Positions 1-9,682 are shown, counted from the first letter of the stretch. The stretch: 64,000 nucleotides of DNA from Arthrobacter sp. Leaf234 (GCF_001422665.1 NZ_LMLU01000005.1:434001-498000); one strand, 5' to 3'. Notes: generated by a model not told the origin, from the letters alone. Numbers and translations: made by a program.

Positions 1-1
1 C

Positions 2-1627
2 CCGACCGGTGGGAACCTCGGATACGCGACAGGCATCAACGCTGCGATGCGAGTGCCGGGCGACAGCGCGGCGGTCCTCGTCCTGAACCCGGACCTGACG
101 GTGGGACCGGGAGCCATCAGCAGCCTGTATGCGCGGATGGTGCGGTCCGGGGCGGGCATCGTCGCACCCCTGCTGCTCGACGACGACGGAGAGATCTACC
201 CGTCACTCCGCCGTGAACCATCGATCGCCCGCGCGCTGGGTGATGCTCTGTTGGGCAGCCGGGTCCGGGGCAGGCCGGGCCGGACGGCCGAGATCGACGC
301 CGAGCCGGAGAGCTACCGTCACCCGCACCGCATCGACTGGGCGACCGGGGCGGCACTCCTCGTCCGGTCCGACCTGGCCTCGCAGCTCGGCGACTGGGAC
401 GATCGTTTCTTCCTCTACTCGGAAGAGGTGGACTACTGCAGGAGGGCCCGAGCCTCGGGAGCCGCAGTGTGGTTCGAACCTGCTGCCCGGATGACGCACT
501 CCCGCGGCGGATCCGGGGCGTCGCCGGAATTGAATGCACTGCTGGCGGTCAACCGGATCAGGTACATCCGCAAGCACCATCCGCCGCTGTACGCGGCGGT
601 GTTCAGGGCGGTGGTGGTGCTCTCGGAGATGGTGCGCGTCACCCTCCCGGCCCACCGCGGCGTCCTCGCGATCGTCATCGACGAACAAGGCTGGGATCTT
701 CTGCCCGGACCGACGGGCTCGAGGCAGGACGCCCGGTCTGCTGACTTCCCCCGGGGGTCGGTCATCATCCCCGCCCACAACGAGGAAGCGGTCCTGGCCC
801 GGACGCTGGCGCCGCTGGCGCCGCTCGCGGCCGCCGGTCGGATCGAGCTCATCGTGTCCTGCAACGGCTGCACGGATGGGACCGTGGGGATCGCGCGCAG
901 CTTCGAGGGTGTGCGGGTGACGGAGGTCCCGGTCGCCTCCAAGACCGCTGCTCTGAATTCTGCCGACGAGGTGGCCACGGTATGGCCCCGCATCTACCTC
1001 GACGCGGACATCGAGGTCACCCCGGCCGCTCTGGGCCTGGTCCTCGATCGATTGACGACCGGGGAGGCCGTGGCAGCCCGACCGACCTTCCGCTACGACT
1101 CCTCCGGCGCGAGCTTTCCCGTCAGGGCGTATTTCCGGGCCCGCCAGCGGATCCCGGCTTTCAGCAAGGCGCTGTGGGGAGCCGGTGTCTACGGGGTGAG
1201 CGAGACAGGTCATGCTCGCTTCGGGACCTTTCCGGCCGTGACGGCCGACGACCTCCTGATCGACAATCTCTTCGGTGCCTGCGAGAAAGCAGTCGTCAAC
1301 GGACCGCCGGTGCGGGTCAGGACGCCACGCACAGCCTCGACCCTGCTCGCCGTCCTGACGAGGGTGCACCGCGGTAACAGTGAACTCGCCCATCAGGACC
1401 TCCACGACCGTGGCAAGCGGGCGGACGACGCCGTGTCCTCGCCAGGGCGCACCCTGTTCGCTCTCGTGACATCGGTCCGCGGACCCGTCAGCGCACTCGA
1501 CACCGCAGCCTACGTCGCATTCACGACGGTAGCCCGGGCCCAGGTGCTGGTACGGAGCGCGGCCCGACCCGCACGAGGAGGAAGGCAGGGGGCATGGGAG
1601 CGGGACGAGAGCAGCAGGCGACGGTAG
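2..1627 (+). CDS. Two-domain family 2 glycosyltransferase (5' end outside window)
   Basis: The reading frame is open from the window edge. Codons before the first ATG (47) already read NLGYATGINAA, a GT2 signature, so the true start lies upstream; 541 residues are visible. The first GT2 domain resembles rhamnosyltransferases: a NPD metal site, then DDRFFLYSEEVDYCRRA and a following HSRGGS. A second GT2 module begins about 235 residues after the ATG (GSVIIPAHNEEAVL, SCNGCTDGT, with a DAD metal motif in YLDADIEV). The protein probably transfers two sugars from nucleotide donors at the inner membrane face while building the repeat unit. Its 3' end overlaps the next gene by 34 bases, so the two are co-transcribed. 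The donors are not predictable from sequence. Confidence 0.88.
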   Translation, partial: PTGGNLGYATGINAAMRVPGDSAAVLVLNPDLTVGPGAISSLYARMVRSGAGIVAPLLLDDDGEIYPSLRREPSIARALGDALLGSRVRGRPGRTAEIDAEPESYRHPHRIDWATGAALLVRSDLASQLGDWDDRFFLYSEEVDYCRRARASGAAVWFEPAARMTHSRGGSGASPELNALLAVNRIRYIRKHHPPLYAAVFRAVVVLSEMVRVTLPAHRGVLAIVIDEQGWDLLPGPTGSRQDARSADFPRGSVIIPAHNEEAVLARTLAPLAPLAAAGRIELIVSCNGCTDGTVGIARSFEGVRVTEVPVASKTAALNSADEVATVWPRIYLDADIEVTPAALGLVLDRLTTGEAVAARPTFRYDSSGASFPVRAYFRARQRIPAFSKALWGAGVYGVSETGHARFGTFPAVTADDLLIDNLFGACEKAVVNGPPVRVRTPRTASTLLAVLTRVHRGNSELAHQDLHDRGKRADDAVSSPGRTLFALVTSVRGPVSALDTAAYVAFTTVARAQVLVRSAARPARGGRQGAWERDESSRRR

Positions 1628-2973
1628 GACCAGCAACCGGTGACGCTGTCACACGACCGGGCGGTCCCGACCGCCCGGTCCCGCTGCTCCTGCGGATCTT
1701 CGCCTTCAGCGTCTTCTTCTTCCCCTCGAGCATGGTGATCGGCCCCCTTGGCGCTGTCGGCACCGTTCCGATGATCCTCGGCGGACTCCTCCTCGCGCTC
1801 TGGTTCGCCTCCGCGGTGTTCGGTCTCCACGACCCCTTGGCCGCCCGACATCCGGCGCGCCTGGCCGTCGGGGTGCTCCTGCTGGCGACCTTCGCCTCCT
1901 ACGTCGCCCTGTACTCGGGATGGTCCGGCACCAGTACCGTCGCCGGCCGGGCATCCGCCGATCGCTGGCTCATCCTGCTGCTGGTGAGCGCGGGGATCGT
2001 GATGGTCGTCGCGGAAACGGTCAGGACCCTCGACCACGCCCTCGTCCTCGTGCGGGCTGTCCTCGCGGGGGCCTACTTCTGCAGCCTGGTGGCGCTCGTG
2101 CAGTTCCAGTTCGGGATCGATCCCGTCCAGTGGCTGCAGCAGGCGATGCCGGGCTTCACCTACAACGGTGGTGACACGACCTTCCAGCTCCGAGGCGGGC
2201 TCGTCAGAGTCGCTGGAACAACGTTCTCACCGATCGAGCTGTCGGTCGTCTGCGCCGTGCTCCTCCCGCTCTCCATCTGGCGGGCGATCTACGACCACAG
2301 AGGGAGGATGTGGCTGCACTGGGTGGGAACCGGACTCCTGGTGTTTGCCATCGCCTCCACCGTGTCACGTTCCGGCATCCTCGGCCTTCTCATCGTGCTC
2401 CTGATATTCCTCCCGTTCCTGCCATCAGCAGCGCGCCGCTGGGCTATGATCGCCGTGCCGACAGGTTTGGCCGGTCTCTTCCTCGTGATGCCGGGGCTGG
2501 TCGGTACGCTGTTCGCGTCCTTCACGGCCGGTGCTGACGATCCGTCCATCAGCACGAGGACCAACAACTACCCACGTGTGGTTGCTCTCGTGGAGGAGCG
2601 TCCGCTCGTCGGTGCCGGGCCAGGGAACTATCTGCCGGACAACGCACTCCACATCCTCGACAACCAGTACCTCAACAGCCTCGTGACTATCGGGACACTC
2701 GGGCTGGTCGGCATCTCCTGTTATCTACTGGTCCCTGGCCTCAGTGCGCTCATGGTCGCTCGGACGGTAGGAAACCCTCAGCTGAAGGTACTCGCCGGGG
2801 CGGTCTCCGCCGGGACACTTGCTGCAGGTCTTTGCTCGCTGACCTTCGATTCGATGTCATTTCCGGTCTTCGCGCTGATCTACCCCGTACTCGTCGGTCT
2901 CTCGGGAGCCGTCTGGCTCCTGGCAGGATCGACGTCCGCTTCCGATGTCGGAGGAGACGCATGGACCCGATAG
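1594..2973 (+). CDS. O-antigen ligase/polymerase-like (Wzy/WaaL) membrane protein
   Basis: This is a 459-residue, highly hydrophobic protein with about ten or more membrane segments. A longer polar stretch around residues 310-355 (TRTNNYPRVVALVEERPLVGAGPGNY...NQYLNS) is typical of the periplasmic loop of the O-antigen ligase / Wzy_C family. Such proteins polymerise lipid-linked repeat units or ligate the polymer to an acceptor outside the membrane. In a Gram-positive EPS locus next to a Wzz-like protein, polymerase is the better guess. ATG 1594 has an AGGAGGAAGG ribosome site just upstream. The gene overlaps both neighbours, indicating an operon. Whether it polymerises or ligates is not resolved. 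Confidence 0.82.
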   Translation: MGAGREQQATVGPATGDAVTRPGGPDRPVPLLLRIFAFSVFFFPSSMVIGPLGAVGTVPMILGGLLLALWFASAVFGLHDPLAARHPARLAVGVLLLATFASYVALYSGWSGTSTVAGRASADRWLILLLVSAGIVMVVAETVRTLDHALVLVRAVLAGAYFCSLVALVQFQFGIDPVQWLQQAMPGFTYNGGDTTFQLRGGLVRVAGTTFSPIELSVVCAVLLPLSIWRAIYDHRGRMWLHWVGTGLLVFAIASTVSRSGILGLLIVLLIFLPFLPSAARRWAMIAVPTGLAGLFLVMPGLVGTLFASFTAGADDPSISTRTNNYPRVVALVEERPLVGAGPGNYLPDNALHILDNQYLNSLVTIGTLGLVGISCYLLVPGLSALMVARTVGNPQLKVLAGAVSAGTLAAGLCSLTFDSMSFPVFALIYPVLVGLSGAVWLLAGSTSASDVGGDAWTR

Positions 2974-3698
2974 CCGTTATCAGGACGTTCTGGCAGTTCA
3001 AACTTCTGGTGCTTCCCGTCATCCTGGTCACGCTCGGGGCAGGTGTCTTCGTGTATCAATTCGGTCCTCGCTCCTATGAGGCCACCGCGAGCTACGCCTT
3101 GGTGAATCCGGCGATTCCCACGGACGCAGAACTGGTGGCGGATCCCCGGCTTGCGGAACTCAATGACGACAACCCCTACCTGAGGTCAGCGGACCCAAGC
3201 CTGGTGACGAACGTCCTCATCACCCGATTGAGTGCCGATTCCGTGAGTGATGCCCTCGAGGACGCGCGACTGGGGACGGAATACCTGGTGGCCCGGGGAG
3301 TAGGCGGCAACGGCTTCATCATCGACATCACGGGGGTCGGAGACAGCCCTCAACAGTCCCTGGACACCACCAACGCTCTGGGCGCCATGCTCGAGGACGA
3401 GCTCTTCACCCTTCAGACGATCAACGGTGCCGACCAGCGATATCTCTTCACGGCTCTTGCCGTGGCACCACCGGACCGAGCTACCGAACGGTTCTCCAGC
3501 AGGTTGCGGGCGGTCATCGTGGTCGCCCTCGGTGGAGCGGTGCTGCTGGTCGGCGCGGTATCCGTCGGCCGGGGGATGGCCAGCGAGGCGATCAGGCGAC
3601 GGTCCGAGAGGGCGGTCGATCGGACGCCGTACCTCGGCCCGACCGGCTCTGACACCGGTGACGACCAAGGGAGCGTCAAAGCGACGGGACGGCGTTAG
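2961..3698 (+). CDS. Wzz/YveK-like chain-length determinant protein
   Basis: The product has 245 residues with a membrane helix near residues 14-34 (LLVLPVILVTLGAGVFVYQF) and a second near 185-205 (VIVVALGGAVLLVGAVSV). An extracytoplasmic domain lies between them. This is the architecture of polysaccharide co-polymerases that set polymer length. YEATASYALVNP after the first helix matches the family. No fused tyrosine kinase (no Walker A) follows the second helix; the tail is short and basic/acidic. ATG 2961 follows GAGGAG and overlaps the upstream polymerase by 13 bases, which supports a paired Wzy/Wzz function. A longer in-frame reading from 2832 is disfavoured because it lies inside the polymerase gene and has no membrane topology. 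Confidence 0.75.
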   Translation: MDPIAVIRTFWQFKLLVLPVILVTLGAGVFVYQFGPRSYEATASYALVNPAIPTDAELVADPRLAELNDDNPYLRSADPSLVTNVLITRLSADSVSDALEDARLGTEYLVARGVGGNGFIIDITGVGDSPQQSLDTTNALGAMLEDELFTLQTINGADQRYLFTALAVAPPDRATERFSSRLRAVIVVALGGAVLLVGAVSVGRGMASEAIRRRSERAVDRTPYLGPTGSDTGDDQGSVKATGRR

Positions 3699-4612
3699 CG
3701 GTCAGCAACGGAGAAACGCTGAAGGGCGCGGCGTCGGTCTGCCAGGAGGGTGCGAGACTTCGCGGAAATCATCACTGCAACGTCAGTTGGGCGCACGCCG
3801 ACGAGCAGGTCGTCGAGTGCTGGTGCGTCGAGTGGGACCTCCTCGTAGTGATTGAGGCAACGCATGTCGGCCGTCACGTCGATGCCGTCGAGTCCAAAGA
3901 CCTCCTCGATGAAGACGCCGTAAAGGATCATCTCCGAGAAGTGCAGTTCGGCGCCGACGGCTGTCGCCCAGTCCGTGCCGGTCTCCCGTTCGATCCGAGT
4001 GAGCATCGACCGCACGACGTCCGGTACCCAGACGCACGGACAGCAGATGTAGTCAGGGAGTACCGTCCTGTCGTCCGGCGGCAATCCGAGGAGACGTCTG
4101 GCTGTCTGGTGCCACAGGCGGTGTCGTGGAAGTGACCCGTCAATCCCTGCATCCACCCTGAAGAGGGAGGCCGAACCGGAAGGAGTGAAGGTCGAGCCGC
4201 TGAATGGTCGGATGAGGACGATGTCGGAGTCGACCAGCAGGACGACGTCCGCCCGCAGGGAAGAAGCCAGGGACAGCTTGATGATCTGCTGGGCGATCCA
4301 GCCTCGGACCGGCGGATAGGGGTGGCGGACATTGATCCAGGCATTGATCGGCGGCACGCGGAGCATCGACCGCGGCAAGAAGTGGTCGGCGCAGTGGATC
4401 GTCGTCCGGTCACCAGAGAGGGAGCTGAACAGTGCCAGGTCCTGCTTCGGAACAACGATGTGGTGGTGGACGTTCTCCTGCGAGAACTGCAGCACCGATC
4501 GAACGAGGTCGCCGCAGAGCTCCCTGTCCGGCGCATAGCTTGGGGTGACGATAGCGAGGCTGGTGCTGTCGGGCCGGCTGCCTGCCGGGTGGTGATCAAG
4601 CTTCTGGTCCAT
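3695..4612 (-). CDS. DUF6492-type putative glycosyltransferase
   Basis: This 305-residue soluble protein has an N-terminal SLAIVTPSYAPD strand and a DSD metal motif around residue 125 (DVVLLVDSDIVLIRPF), as in GT-A fold glycosyltransferases. The overall pattern (lists of visited partners, PYICCPCVWVPDVV, late HYEEVP) matches my recollection of DUF6492 proteins found in EPS loci. ATG 4612 has a good AGGAGG site. It is the last gene of the long minus-strand operon, overlaps the preceding GT by 17 bases, and converges with the Wzz-like gene with a 4-base overlap. A sugar-transfer role is inferred from fold and context only; donor and acceptor are unknown. Confidence 0.7.
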   Translation of the reverse strand: MDQKLDHHPAGSRPDSTSLAIVTPSYAPDRELCGDLVRSVLQFSQENVHHHIVVPKQDLALFSSLSGDRTTIHCADHFLPRSMLRVPPINAWINVRHPYPPVRGWIAQQIIKLSLASSLRADVVLLVDSDIVLIRPFSGSTFTPSGSASLFRVDAGIDGSLPRHRLWHQTARRLLGLPPDDRTVLPDYICCPCVWVPDVVRSMLTRIERETGTDWATAVGAELHFSEMILYGVFIEEVFGLDGIDVTADMRCLNHYEEVPLDAPALDDLLVGVRPTDVAVMISAKSRTLLADRRRALQRFSVADR

Positions 4613-5801
4613 CGCGCCGCCCTCCTATTTTCTTTGGATGTCCCGAAAGTCTTCGGGGGATGATTCCACTGTTGGTTGCTGGCGCCTCGATCATCTCCAT
4701 CAGCTCGGATGCCCGTGCTTCCCAGGTGTGTCGAGCGGCAAAGTTGCGTCTGCGCTGCTCCTGATGTCCGTCGTGCCGGTTCGCGACCGCCTTCGTGACG
4801 AGATCGGCGAACGTTGATGGATCTCGCCCCACGGCCACCAGATCCGAGGCGAGCCAACGGACGGAGGGCAGGTCGGTGGACACCACACCGAGGCCGGAGG
4901 CGAGGTATTCGAGGGTCTTCAGGGGGAAGCTCGCCCGGTTGAAGGGGGTGTCGGCATAGGGCGTGAGTCCGGCGCCGAGCCGATCGAGGTGCCACGCCAC
5001 CTGTGAGGGCGGGAGGCGCCCGGACCAGGTCACATTCGACGAGCGGAGCAGGGCGTCCAGGCGCACCCGACAGACACGGGTAGCCTCTACTCGTGGCCCG
5101 ATCAAGGTCATCTCCACGCCCGTGTCCCGCACGGCCTCGAGTGCATCCAGGTCCAGTCTTTCGTTGAGCTGGCCGACGACGCCGGCTGTGGCTGCGCGGT
5201 GCGCCGGCGACCCCGTCCGGTCCTGCCGAGGACAGCCGTTGGCGAGGACCCTGGTCCTCGGCGCATCCGGTCGTGCACCGCCTACCATCGCATCGAGGGT
5301 CGCTGCGAGAACGGGAGAGACAGCGGCGACGATGTCGGCCATCTGCATATTGCGCGTCATCGTCGTGCGGACCGCGGTGAAGGAGAAGCCGAGCTGGCGG
5401 GAGCCTCCGAGCCAGTCGTCGGTGACGTACAGGACGCGTGTACCTGCGACGCCGCGAGGGAAGATTGCCAGGGGGAACGAGGTGAGCACTGCCGTCGACG
5501 TTCTTCCGAGATCGATCAATGCACCGCGTACCGCTCGCGCCAGCAGCGCTGCGGTGACCCGTCGGACGCCCTGTCTCGTCAATCCGGGCGGTGCGACGAC
5601 CACGAGCCGAGCCATGCCTTCCGTGATGCGGGACAGCCGATAGGTCCTCCTCCCATCTGCCGGTCGCCAGGGCCGAGGCGGATCGACCCACAGCACGGGG
5701 ATCTCCCGAGCCACCTCGGTTGCGAGGCGGCGGTCCGTCCCGGGCACGGGCGCGTCCCAGGAGGTGCCCGCGATCCACACGACAAAGCCCTCGCCCGGCA
5801 T
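4596..5801 (-). CDS. Glycosyltransferase, GT4/GT-B like
   Basis: The gene encodes 401 residues from ATG 5801, placed 4 bases after the upstream stop codon. A longer reading is possible but adds an arginine-rich stretch copied from the neighbouring gene's antisense strand. The C-terminal half has the GT-B nucleotide-sugar signature FPLKTLEYLASGLGVVSTDLP, similar to TuaH-like enzymes. The middle has LYVTDDWLGG and VLANGCP, the usual linker region. It likely adds one sugar of the repeat unit at the cytoplasmic membrane face. The last ~30 residues are basic and divergent. It is translationally coupled in the operon. Confidence 0.8.
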   Translation of the reverse strand: MPGEGFVVWIAGTSWDAPVPGTDRRLATEVAREIPVLWVDPPRPWRPADGRRTYRLSRITEGMARLVVVAPPGLTRQGVRRVTAALLARAVRGALIDLGRTSTAVLTSFPLAIFPRGVAGTRVLYVTDDWLGGSRQLGFSFTAVRTTMTRNMQMADIVAAVSPVLAATLDAMVGGARPDAPRTRVLANGCPRQDRTGSPAHRAATAGVVGQLNERLDLDALEAVRDTGVEMTLIGPRVEATRVCRVRLDALLRSSNVTWSGRLPPSQVAWHLDRLGAGLTPYADTPFNRASFPLKTLEYLASGLGVVSTDLPSVRWLASDLVAVGRDPSTFADLVTKAVANRHDGHQEQRRRNFAARHTWEARASELMEMIEAPATNSGIIPRRLSGHPKKIGGRRDGPEA

Positions 5802-5805
5802 CGCG

Positions 5806-7062
5806 TCAGCCCGCCACCGGGGACGGCGCAGCGTCCTCCCGGCCGGCCACGGGATGCGCGTTGAAGTCCTCGTCCGCCGCCCTCCCGACCATGCGGCGGG
5901 CATACCGCGCCGCCGTGTGGTGAAGGAAGCGCGCCCCGGCTGCGGCGTCGTCGTACCCTGTTTGACCCGCGGGGCGGGCGAGTGCCTCCTCGTAGAAGCG
6001 GATCTGCGTTCGTGCCGCCTGCGTGAGGGAGAAGTGCTCCTGCACGGTGGACAGAGCGAAGGTACCCAGCCTCGTCCGGAGGGAGGGATCGATCAGGAGA
6101 GGCCCGAGGATCGCCCCCAGGTCATGCCCACGGCCCGGTGCGGACCCGACGCCGTACCAGCCCTGCCAGAGGAATTCCGGGAGTGAATCCTCCGAGAGGA
6201 GCTTCCAGTAGCCCTTCTCGCCCTGCACGATCAGCGGGGCGCCGAAGGCCATGGCGCGTAGTGCGGAGCCACCCATCCCCAGAGCGATGTCGGCCACAGC
6301 ATACGCCGGCCTCGGGTCGTCGAGCGCCCCGGTGAGGATCACCGTCCGGCGGCCCGTGGAGCGGTTGATCAGGCCGGCATGACGGGCTACTTCCTCCTCC
6401 GCCGGCCCGTCGCCGACAATCACCAGCTGGAGCGGGACCATGGCGGAGAGCGCGGCGGCTGTGTCCATGGCGTTCAGGATCCCCTCGAGTTTCAGCTCCT
6501 GCGCGAGGCGGGTGACGAGGACGACCGTGGGCACCGAGGGCTGGATCGACCATCGGGCGCGGAAGGCATCCTGGCCGACCTGCAGTCCGGGCCTGTTCAG
6601 GGCCAGGTCGACGGGGGGCTCCATGAGACCGACCGTCGAGCGTCCGAAGGCCGTTTCGGCGGCCGCGATCTGTCGGGTGCCGACGAGCAGAGGCACCTGC
6701 CGGGGGATGAAGGGAGCGACGGCCATGGACAGCACGGTGGCGACGGCCGGCGTCGCCGGCCGGAGGCGCGAGGCCAGGACGCACTCGAGGGCAGGGGGCC
6801 ACTCGTACCCGTGGAGGACATCCATCCCCACCCGATCGATCCGGTGCAGGAGGGCGTTGACCACGGCGGGTGAGGGACGCCGGCGGGGCTCGGGTGCCGG
6901 CAGGACCTCCAGGCCGAGGCTCGCGCATCGGCACACCAGCGGACCGTCCTGAGCGAACACCACCACCTCGTGACCGAGGTCCTGCACGGCCGCCGCGAGT
7001 TCCAGGGCGTTGAGCTGGCTTCCGCCCAGCGACATGCTGTGGGGGTAGACGAGGATCCTCAT
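5806..7062 (-). CDS. GT4-type glycosyltransferase (paralogue of the gene at 9.7-10.9 kb)
   Basis: The 418-residue GT-B enzyme opens with MRILVYPHSMSLGGSQLNALELA, the donor/acceptor loop of GT4 enzymes. The C-terminal domain carries LVTRLAQELKLEG, VIVGDGPAEEEV and GMGGSALRAMAFGAPLIVQGEKGYW. Instead of the canonical E-x7-E box, the GSALRAMAFG segment takes that place, and the same change is present in its paralogue. The paralogue shares the N-terminal motif, EPPVD and the IVQG-x-x-G-(Y/F)-W segment, so the two arose by duplication. Start ATG overlaps the flippase stop by 4 bases. The C-terminal ~50 residues are lineage-specific. Confidence 0.83.
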   Translation of the reverse strand: MRILVYPHSMSLGGSQLNALELAAAVQDLGHEVVVFAQDGPLVCRCASLGLEVLPAPEPRRRPSPAVVNALLHRIDRVGMDVLHGYEWPPALECVLASRLRPATPAVATVLSMAVAPFIPRQVPLLVGTRQIAAAETAFGRSTVGLMEPPVDLALNRPGLQVGQDAFRARWSIQPSVPTVVLVTRLAQELKLEGILNAMDTAAALSAMVPLQLVIVGDGPAEEEVARHAGLINRSTGRRTVILTGALDDPRPAYAVADIALGMGGSALRAMAFGAPLIVQGEKGYWKLLSEDSLPEFLWQGWYGVGSAPGRGHDLGAILGPLLIDPSLRTRLGTFALSTVQEHFSLTQAARTQIRFYEEALARPAGQTGYDDAAAGARFLHHTAARYARRMVGRAADEDFNAHPVAGREDAAPSPVAG

Positions 7063-8546
7063 GATGGTCGGGACTCCTTCACATCACCGTGGGAAACATC
7101 GGATCGGCCGATCGCCTGCAGCATCCGCAGGGTGTCCCGCCGCCGGAGGAGGAGGGCCGCGGAGAGTGCGGCGGACACCAGTCCGCCGAGGGCGAGGGAG
7201 ACGAGCGGTGGGAGGCCGGCGCCGACCAGGGCCGTCCCGGAGAGCCATGCAGCGCCGCCGGCCAGCATCGGTTGCCACGTGCAGGACAGGATGCCGAGGA
7301 GACTGACCCCGGTGAGCCGCAGACGCCAGAGATAGAGGGGCAGCAGTACCAGGGCGGAGACCGCTGCCTGTGCCCCGGCAAGCCCTGCGACGCCCCCGAA
7401 CCGGGCTCCGAGCAGGAGAGCCGGCACAAGGGCCAGCAGGGAGGATGCCTGGATCCAGAACACCGTCCCTGACAGCCCGAGCACCACCAGATAGTCGTAG
7501 GCCAGCTCGTAGAACACCCTGCACACGGCAGAGGCGACGAGCCAGGACAGGGCGGCGGCGGTAGGGACCCAGGCGGTTCCGTAGACGAGATCCACCAGTG
7601 GCACCGCGGCGGCGGCCAGGAAGGCCACGAGGGGCACCGTCACGGCAGCGAGGGCACCGACGATCGCCAGCAGCGCGGCGCGCAGATGCACCGGATCGTC
7701 CTGGAGGGTCGCGAAGGCCGCCGGAGCCACCCTGCGGAGCGGCTGCGAGAAGAGACTCACGGGCCACCCGGACAGATTGAAGGCCATCACGTAGAAGGCG
7801 AGCGCGCTGGTACCGAGGACGGCACCGGCGGTCAGTTGGTCCGCGTATCCGACGAGGAACACGATGAGGCTGGTACCGGCCAGTGGAAGCCCGAAGCGCA
7901 GCAACCCTCCGACCCGCGTCCGGTCGAGACCGAACCGATAGGGCAGGGGGGAGGCCCGGACGAACATCACCGCTGAGATGAGCGATCCGGCCAGCCGCCC
8001 TACCGCCAGGGACATGGCTCCGGCACCGAGTAGGGCAAGTGCCACCGAGATCGCGGCTCCTACCCAGACGTTGGTCTGGTCGATGGCCATGCGGGTGCGT
8101 TCACGGAAGTGACGCTGCAGGAGGGCCGCCGGTGTCGCGGCGGCTCCGTTGATGACGACACTGAGGATCAGCAGCCGCACCACACCGGTGGCCTCGGGAT
8201 CACCCATCACGCGCGTGAAGGCGGGCGCCAGCAGGAAGGCCGCCGCGAAGAACGCCGTGCTGCCCGCAACGGAGATCGTATTCACCGTCGACGCGATGAG
8301 CACCGGGTCTCCCCGCCAGCGGACGATCGCGAGGCTCACGCCGAGTTCGTTGAAACTGAGGACCGCGAGGAGCGCCACGAGGGCGACTGCGAAGGTGCCG
8401 AAGGCCTCCGGGCCGAGCACGCGTGCGAGCACGATGCCGATGCCGAAGGTGCCGAAGCGGGACACCACGGTGTTGAGCATGCTCCATCCGAGGGCTCCTG
8501 AAGCACCTGTCCCGTCCGTGGCCGGTGGTGCCGTCCGGCTCGTCAT
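7059..8546 (-). CDS. Wzx-like oligosaccharide flippase (MOP superfamily)
   Basis: The 495-residue protein has about 12-14 predicted membrane helices. It opens with GWSMLNTVVSRFGTFGIGIVLARVLGPEAFGTFAVALV, the classic first two helices of polysaccharide biosynthesis/export proteins of the MATE-like MOP superfamily. It should translocate undecaprenyl-linked repeat units outward. The gene sits inside the glycosyltransferase/aminotransferase operon and overlaps the upstream stop and the downstream start by 4 bases (ATGA). With the Wzy-like and Wzz-like proteins on the other strand it completes a Wzx/Wzy-type export set. Substrate is unknown. Teichuronic-acid type exporters are the closest alternative. 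Confidence 0.87.
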   Translation of the reverse strand: MTSRTAPPATDGTGASGALGWSMLNTVVSRFGTFGIGIVLARVLGPEAFGTFAVALVALLAVLSFNELGVSLAIVRWRGDPVLIASTVNTISVAGSTAFFAAAFLLAPAFTRVMGDPEATGVVRLLILSVVINGAAATPAALLQRHFRERTRMAIDQTNVWVGAAISVALALLGAGAMSLAVGRLAGSLISAVMFVRASPLPYRFGLDRTRVGGLLRFGLPLAGTSLIVFLVGYADQLTAGAVLGTSALAFYVMAFNLSGWPVSLFSQPLRRVAPAAFATLQDDPVHLRAALLAIVGALAAVTVPLVAFLAAAAVPLVDLVYGTAWVPTAAALSWLVASAVCRVFYELAYDYLVVLGLSGTVFWIQASSLLALVPALLLGARFGGVAGLAGAQAAVSALVLLPLYLWRLRLTGVSLLGILSCTWQPMLAGGAAWLSGTALVGAGLPPLVSLALGGLVSAALSAALLLRRRDTLRMLQAIGRSDVSHGDVKESRPS

Positions 8547-9682
8547 GCCGAAGCCCGATACCCCTCGGCCAGTGCCGAGCCCAGGACGTGCACCACGTAC
8601 TCCTGCTGCTCACGGGTGATGTGGGGATGCATCGGCAGGGAGAGCATACGATCTGCCGAGGATTCCGACTCGGGGAAGGAACCTCGCACGTGATGCAGCT
8701 CCCGGTACGCCGCAGTGAGGTGGACCGGGACGGGGTAGTGGATGGCGGCGCCGACCCCCCTCGCCCTGAGACGGCGCGCCACCTCGTCGCGGTGGTTCAC
8801 CCGGACGACGTAGAGGTGCCAGACGTGGACGTTCCCGGGGCTCGTCCGCGGCAGGACCAGCCCGGGGACATCGTGCAACAGTTCGGTGTAGTAGGCGGCT
8901 GCCGCTCCGCGCAGGGCGTTCCAGTACCGTAGGCGCCGCAGTTTGGCATTGAGCACCACGGCCTGGACCGTGTCGAGGCGGGAGTTCATGCCGATGACCT
9001 CGTGCACGTACTTCTCCCGGCTGCCATGGCTGGCCAGCAGGCGCACCAGGTCCGCCGTGGCTCCGCTGTCGGTGGTCACGCCTCCGGCATCGCCGGCCGC
9101 GCCGAGATTCTTGCCCGGGTAGAAGCTGGTCGCGGCCGCGAACGTGCCCGATCCGACACCCTGGCCGAAGCGCGTGGCACCCTGGGCCTGTGCCGCATCC
9201 TCGACGATGACGGCACCCCATCTCTCGGCGACGGGCGTCAGCCGTTCCACGGGTGCCATCTGGCCGAAGAGATGGACCGGGACGATGGCCTGGGTCCTGG
9301 TCCCGGCAGCCCGTTCCACGTGCGCCGGGTCCATCAGCTGATGCTGCGGATCGACGTCGACCAGCACCGGGACCGCGCCGATGCGGGACACGGCCTCCGC
9401 TGTGGCGATGAAGGTGTTGGCGGGCAGGATCACCTCACCGCCGCGTGTCACCCCGCCGGCTCGCAACGCCAATTCCAGCGCTTCGGTCCCGTTGCCCACG
9501 CCGACGCAGTAGGCACTGCCCGTGAAAGCGGCATAGGCGGTCTCGAACTGCCTCACCGCGGGCCCGCCGATGAAGGACGTGGTCGCGAAGACCTCCTTCA
9601 GGCCGAGCTGGATCTCCTCGTCGACCTCCGCCTGCTGTGCTGCCAGATCCATCAGCGGGACCGGACCCTGGAACACCTTCAC
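8543..9682 (-). CDS. DegT/DnrJ/EryC1/StrS sugar aminotransferase (WbpE/WlbC-like)
   Basis: The 379-residue PLP enzyme starts with PVPLMDLAAQQAEVDEEI and carries VGVGNGTEALELAL (phosphate-binding), VEDAAQAQGA (Asp that binds the pyridine nitrogen) and SFYPGKNLGAAGDAGG (the Schiff-base Lys). The opening LMDLAAQ and the SFYPGKNLG motif resemble WbpE/WlbC enzymes, which aminate a UDP-3-keto-GlcNAcA intermediate. The oxidoreductase at 13.7-14.8 kb and the acetyltransferase at 15.1 kb would complete that pathway. I chose GTG 9682 because it forms a GTGA overlap with the upstream stop and has AGGGG at a good distance. ATG 9706 is the alternative and would overlap 28 bases. Confidence 0.85.
   Translation of the reverse strand: MKVFQGPVPLMDLAAQQAEVDEEIQLGLKEVFATTSFIGGPAVRQFETAYAAFTGSAYCVGVGNGTEALELALRAGGVTRGGEVILPANTFIATAEAVSRIGAVPVLVDVDPQHQLMDPAHVERAAGTRTQAIVPVHLFGQMAPVERLTPVAERWGAVIVEDAAQAQGATRFGQGVGSGTFAAATSFYPGKNLGAAGDAGGVTTDSGATADLVRLLASHGSREKYVHEVIGMNSRLDTVQAVVLNAKLRRLRYWNALRGAAAAYYTELLHDVPGLVLPRTSPGNVHVWHLYVVRVNHRDEVARRLRARGVGAAIHYPVPVHLTAAYRELHHVRGSFPESESSADRMLSLPMHPHITREQQEYVVHVLGSALAEGYRASA

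Noticed and set aside
2832..2960. A longer start for the Wzz-like protein
   Set aside because: The added part lies within the upstream polymerase gene and has no membrane topology; ATG 2961 has a clear ribosome site.
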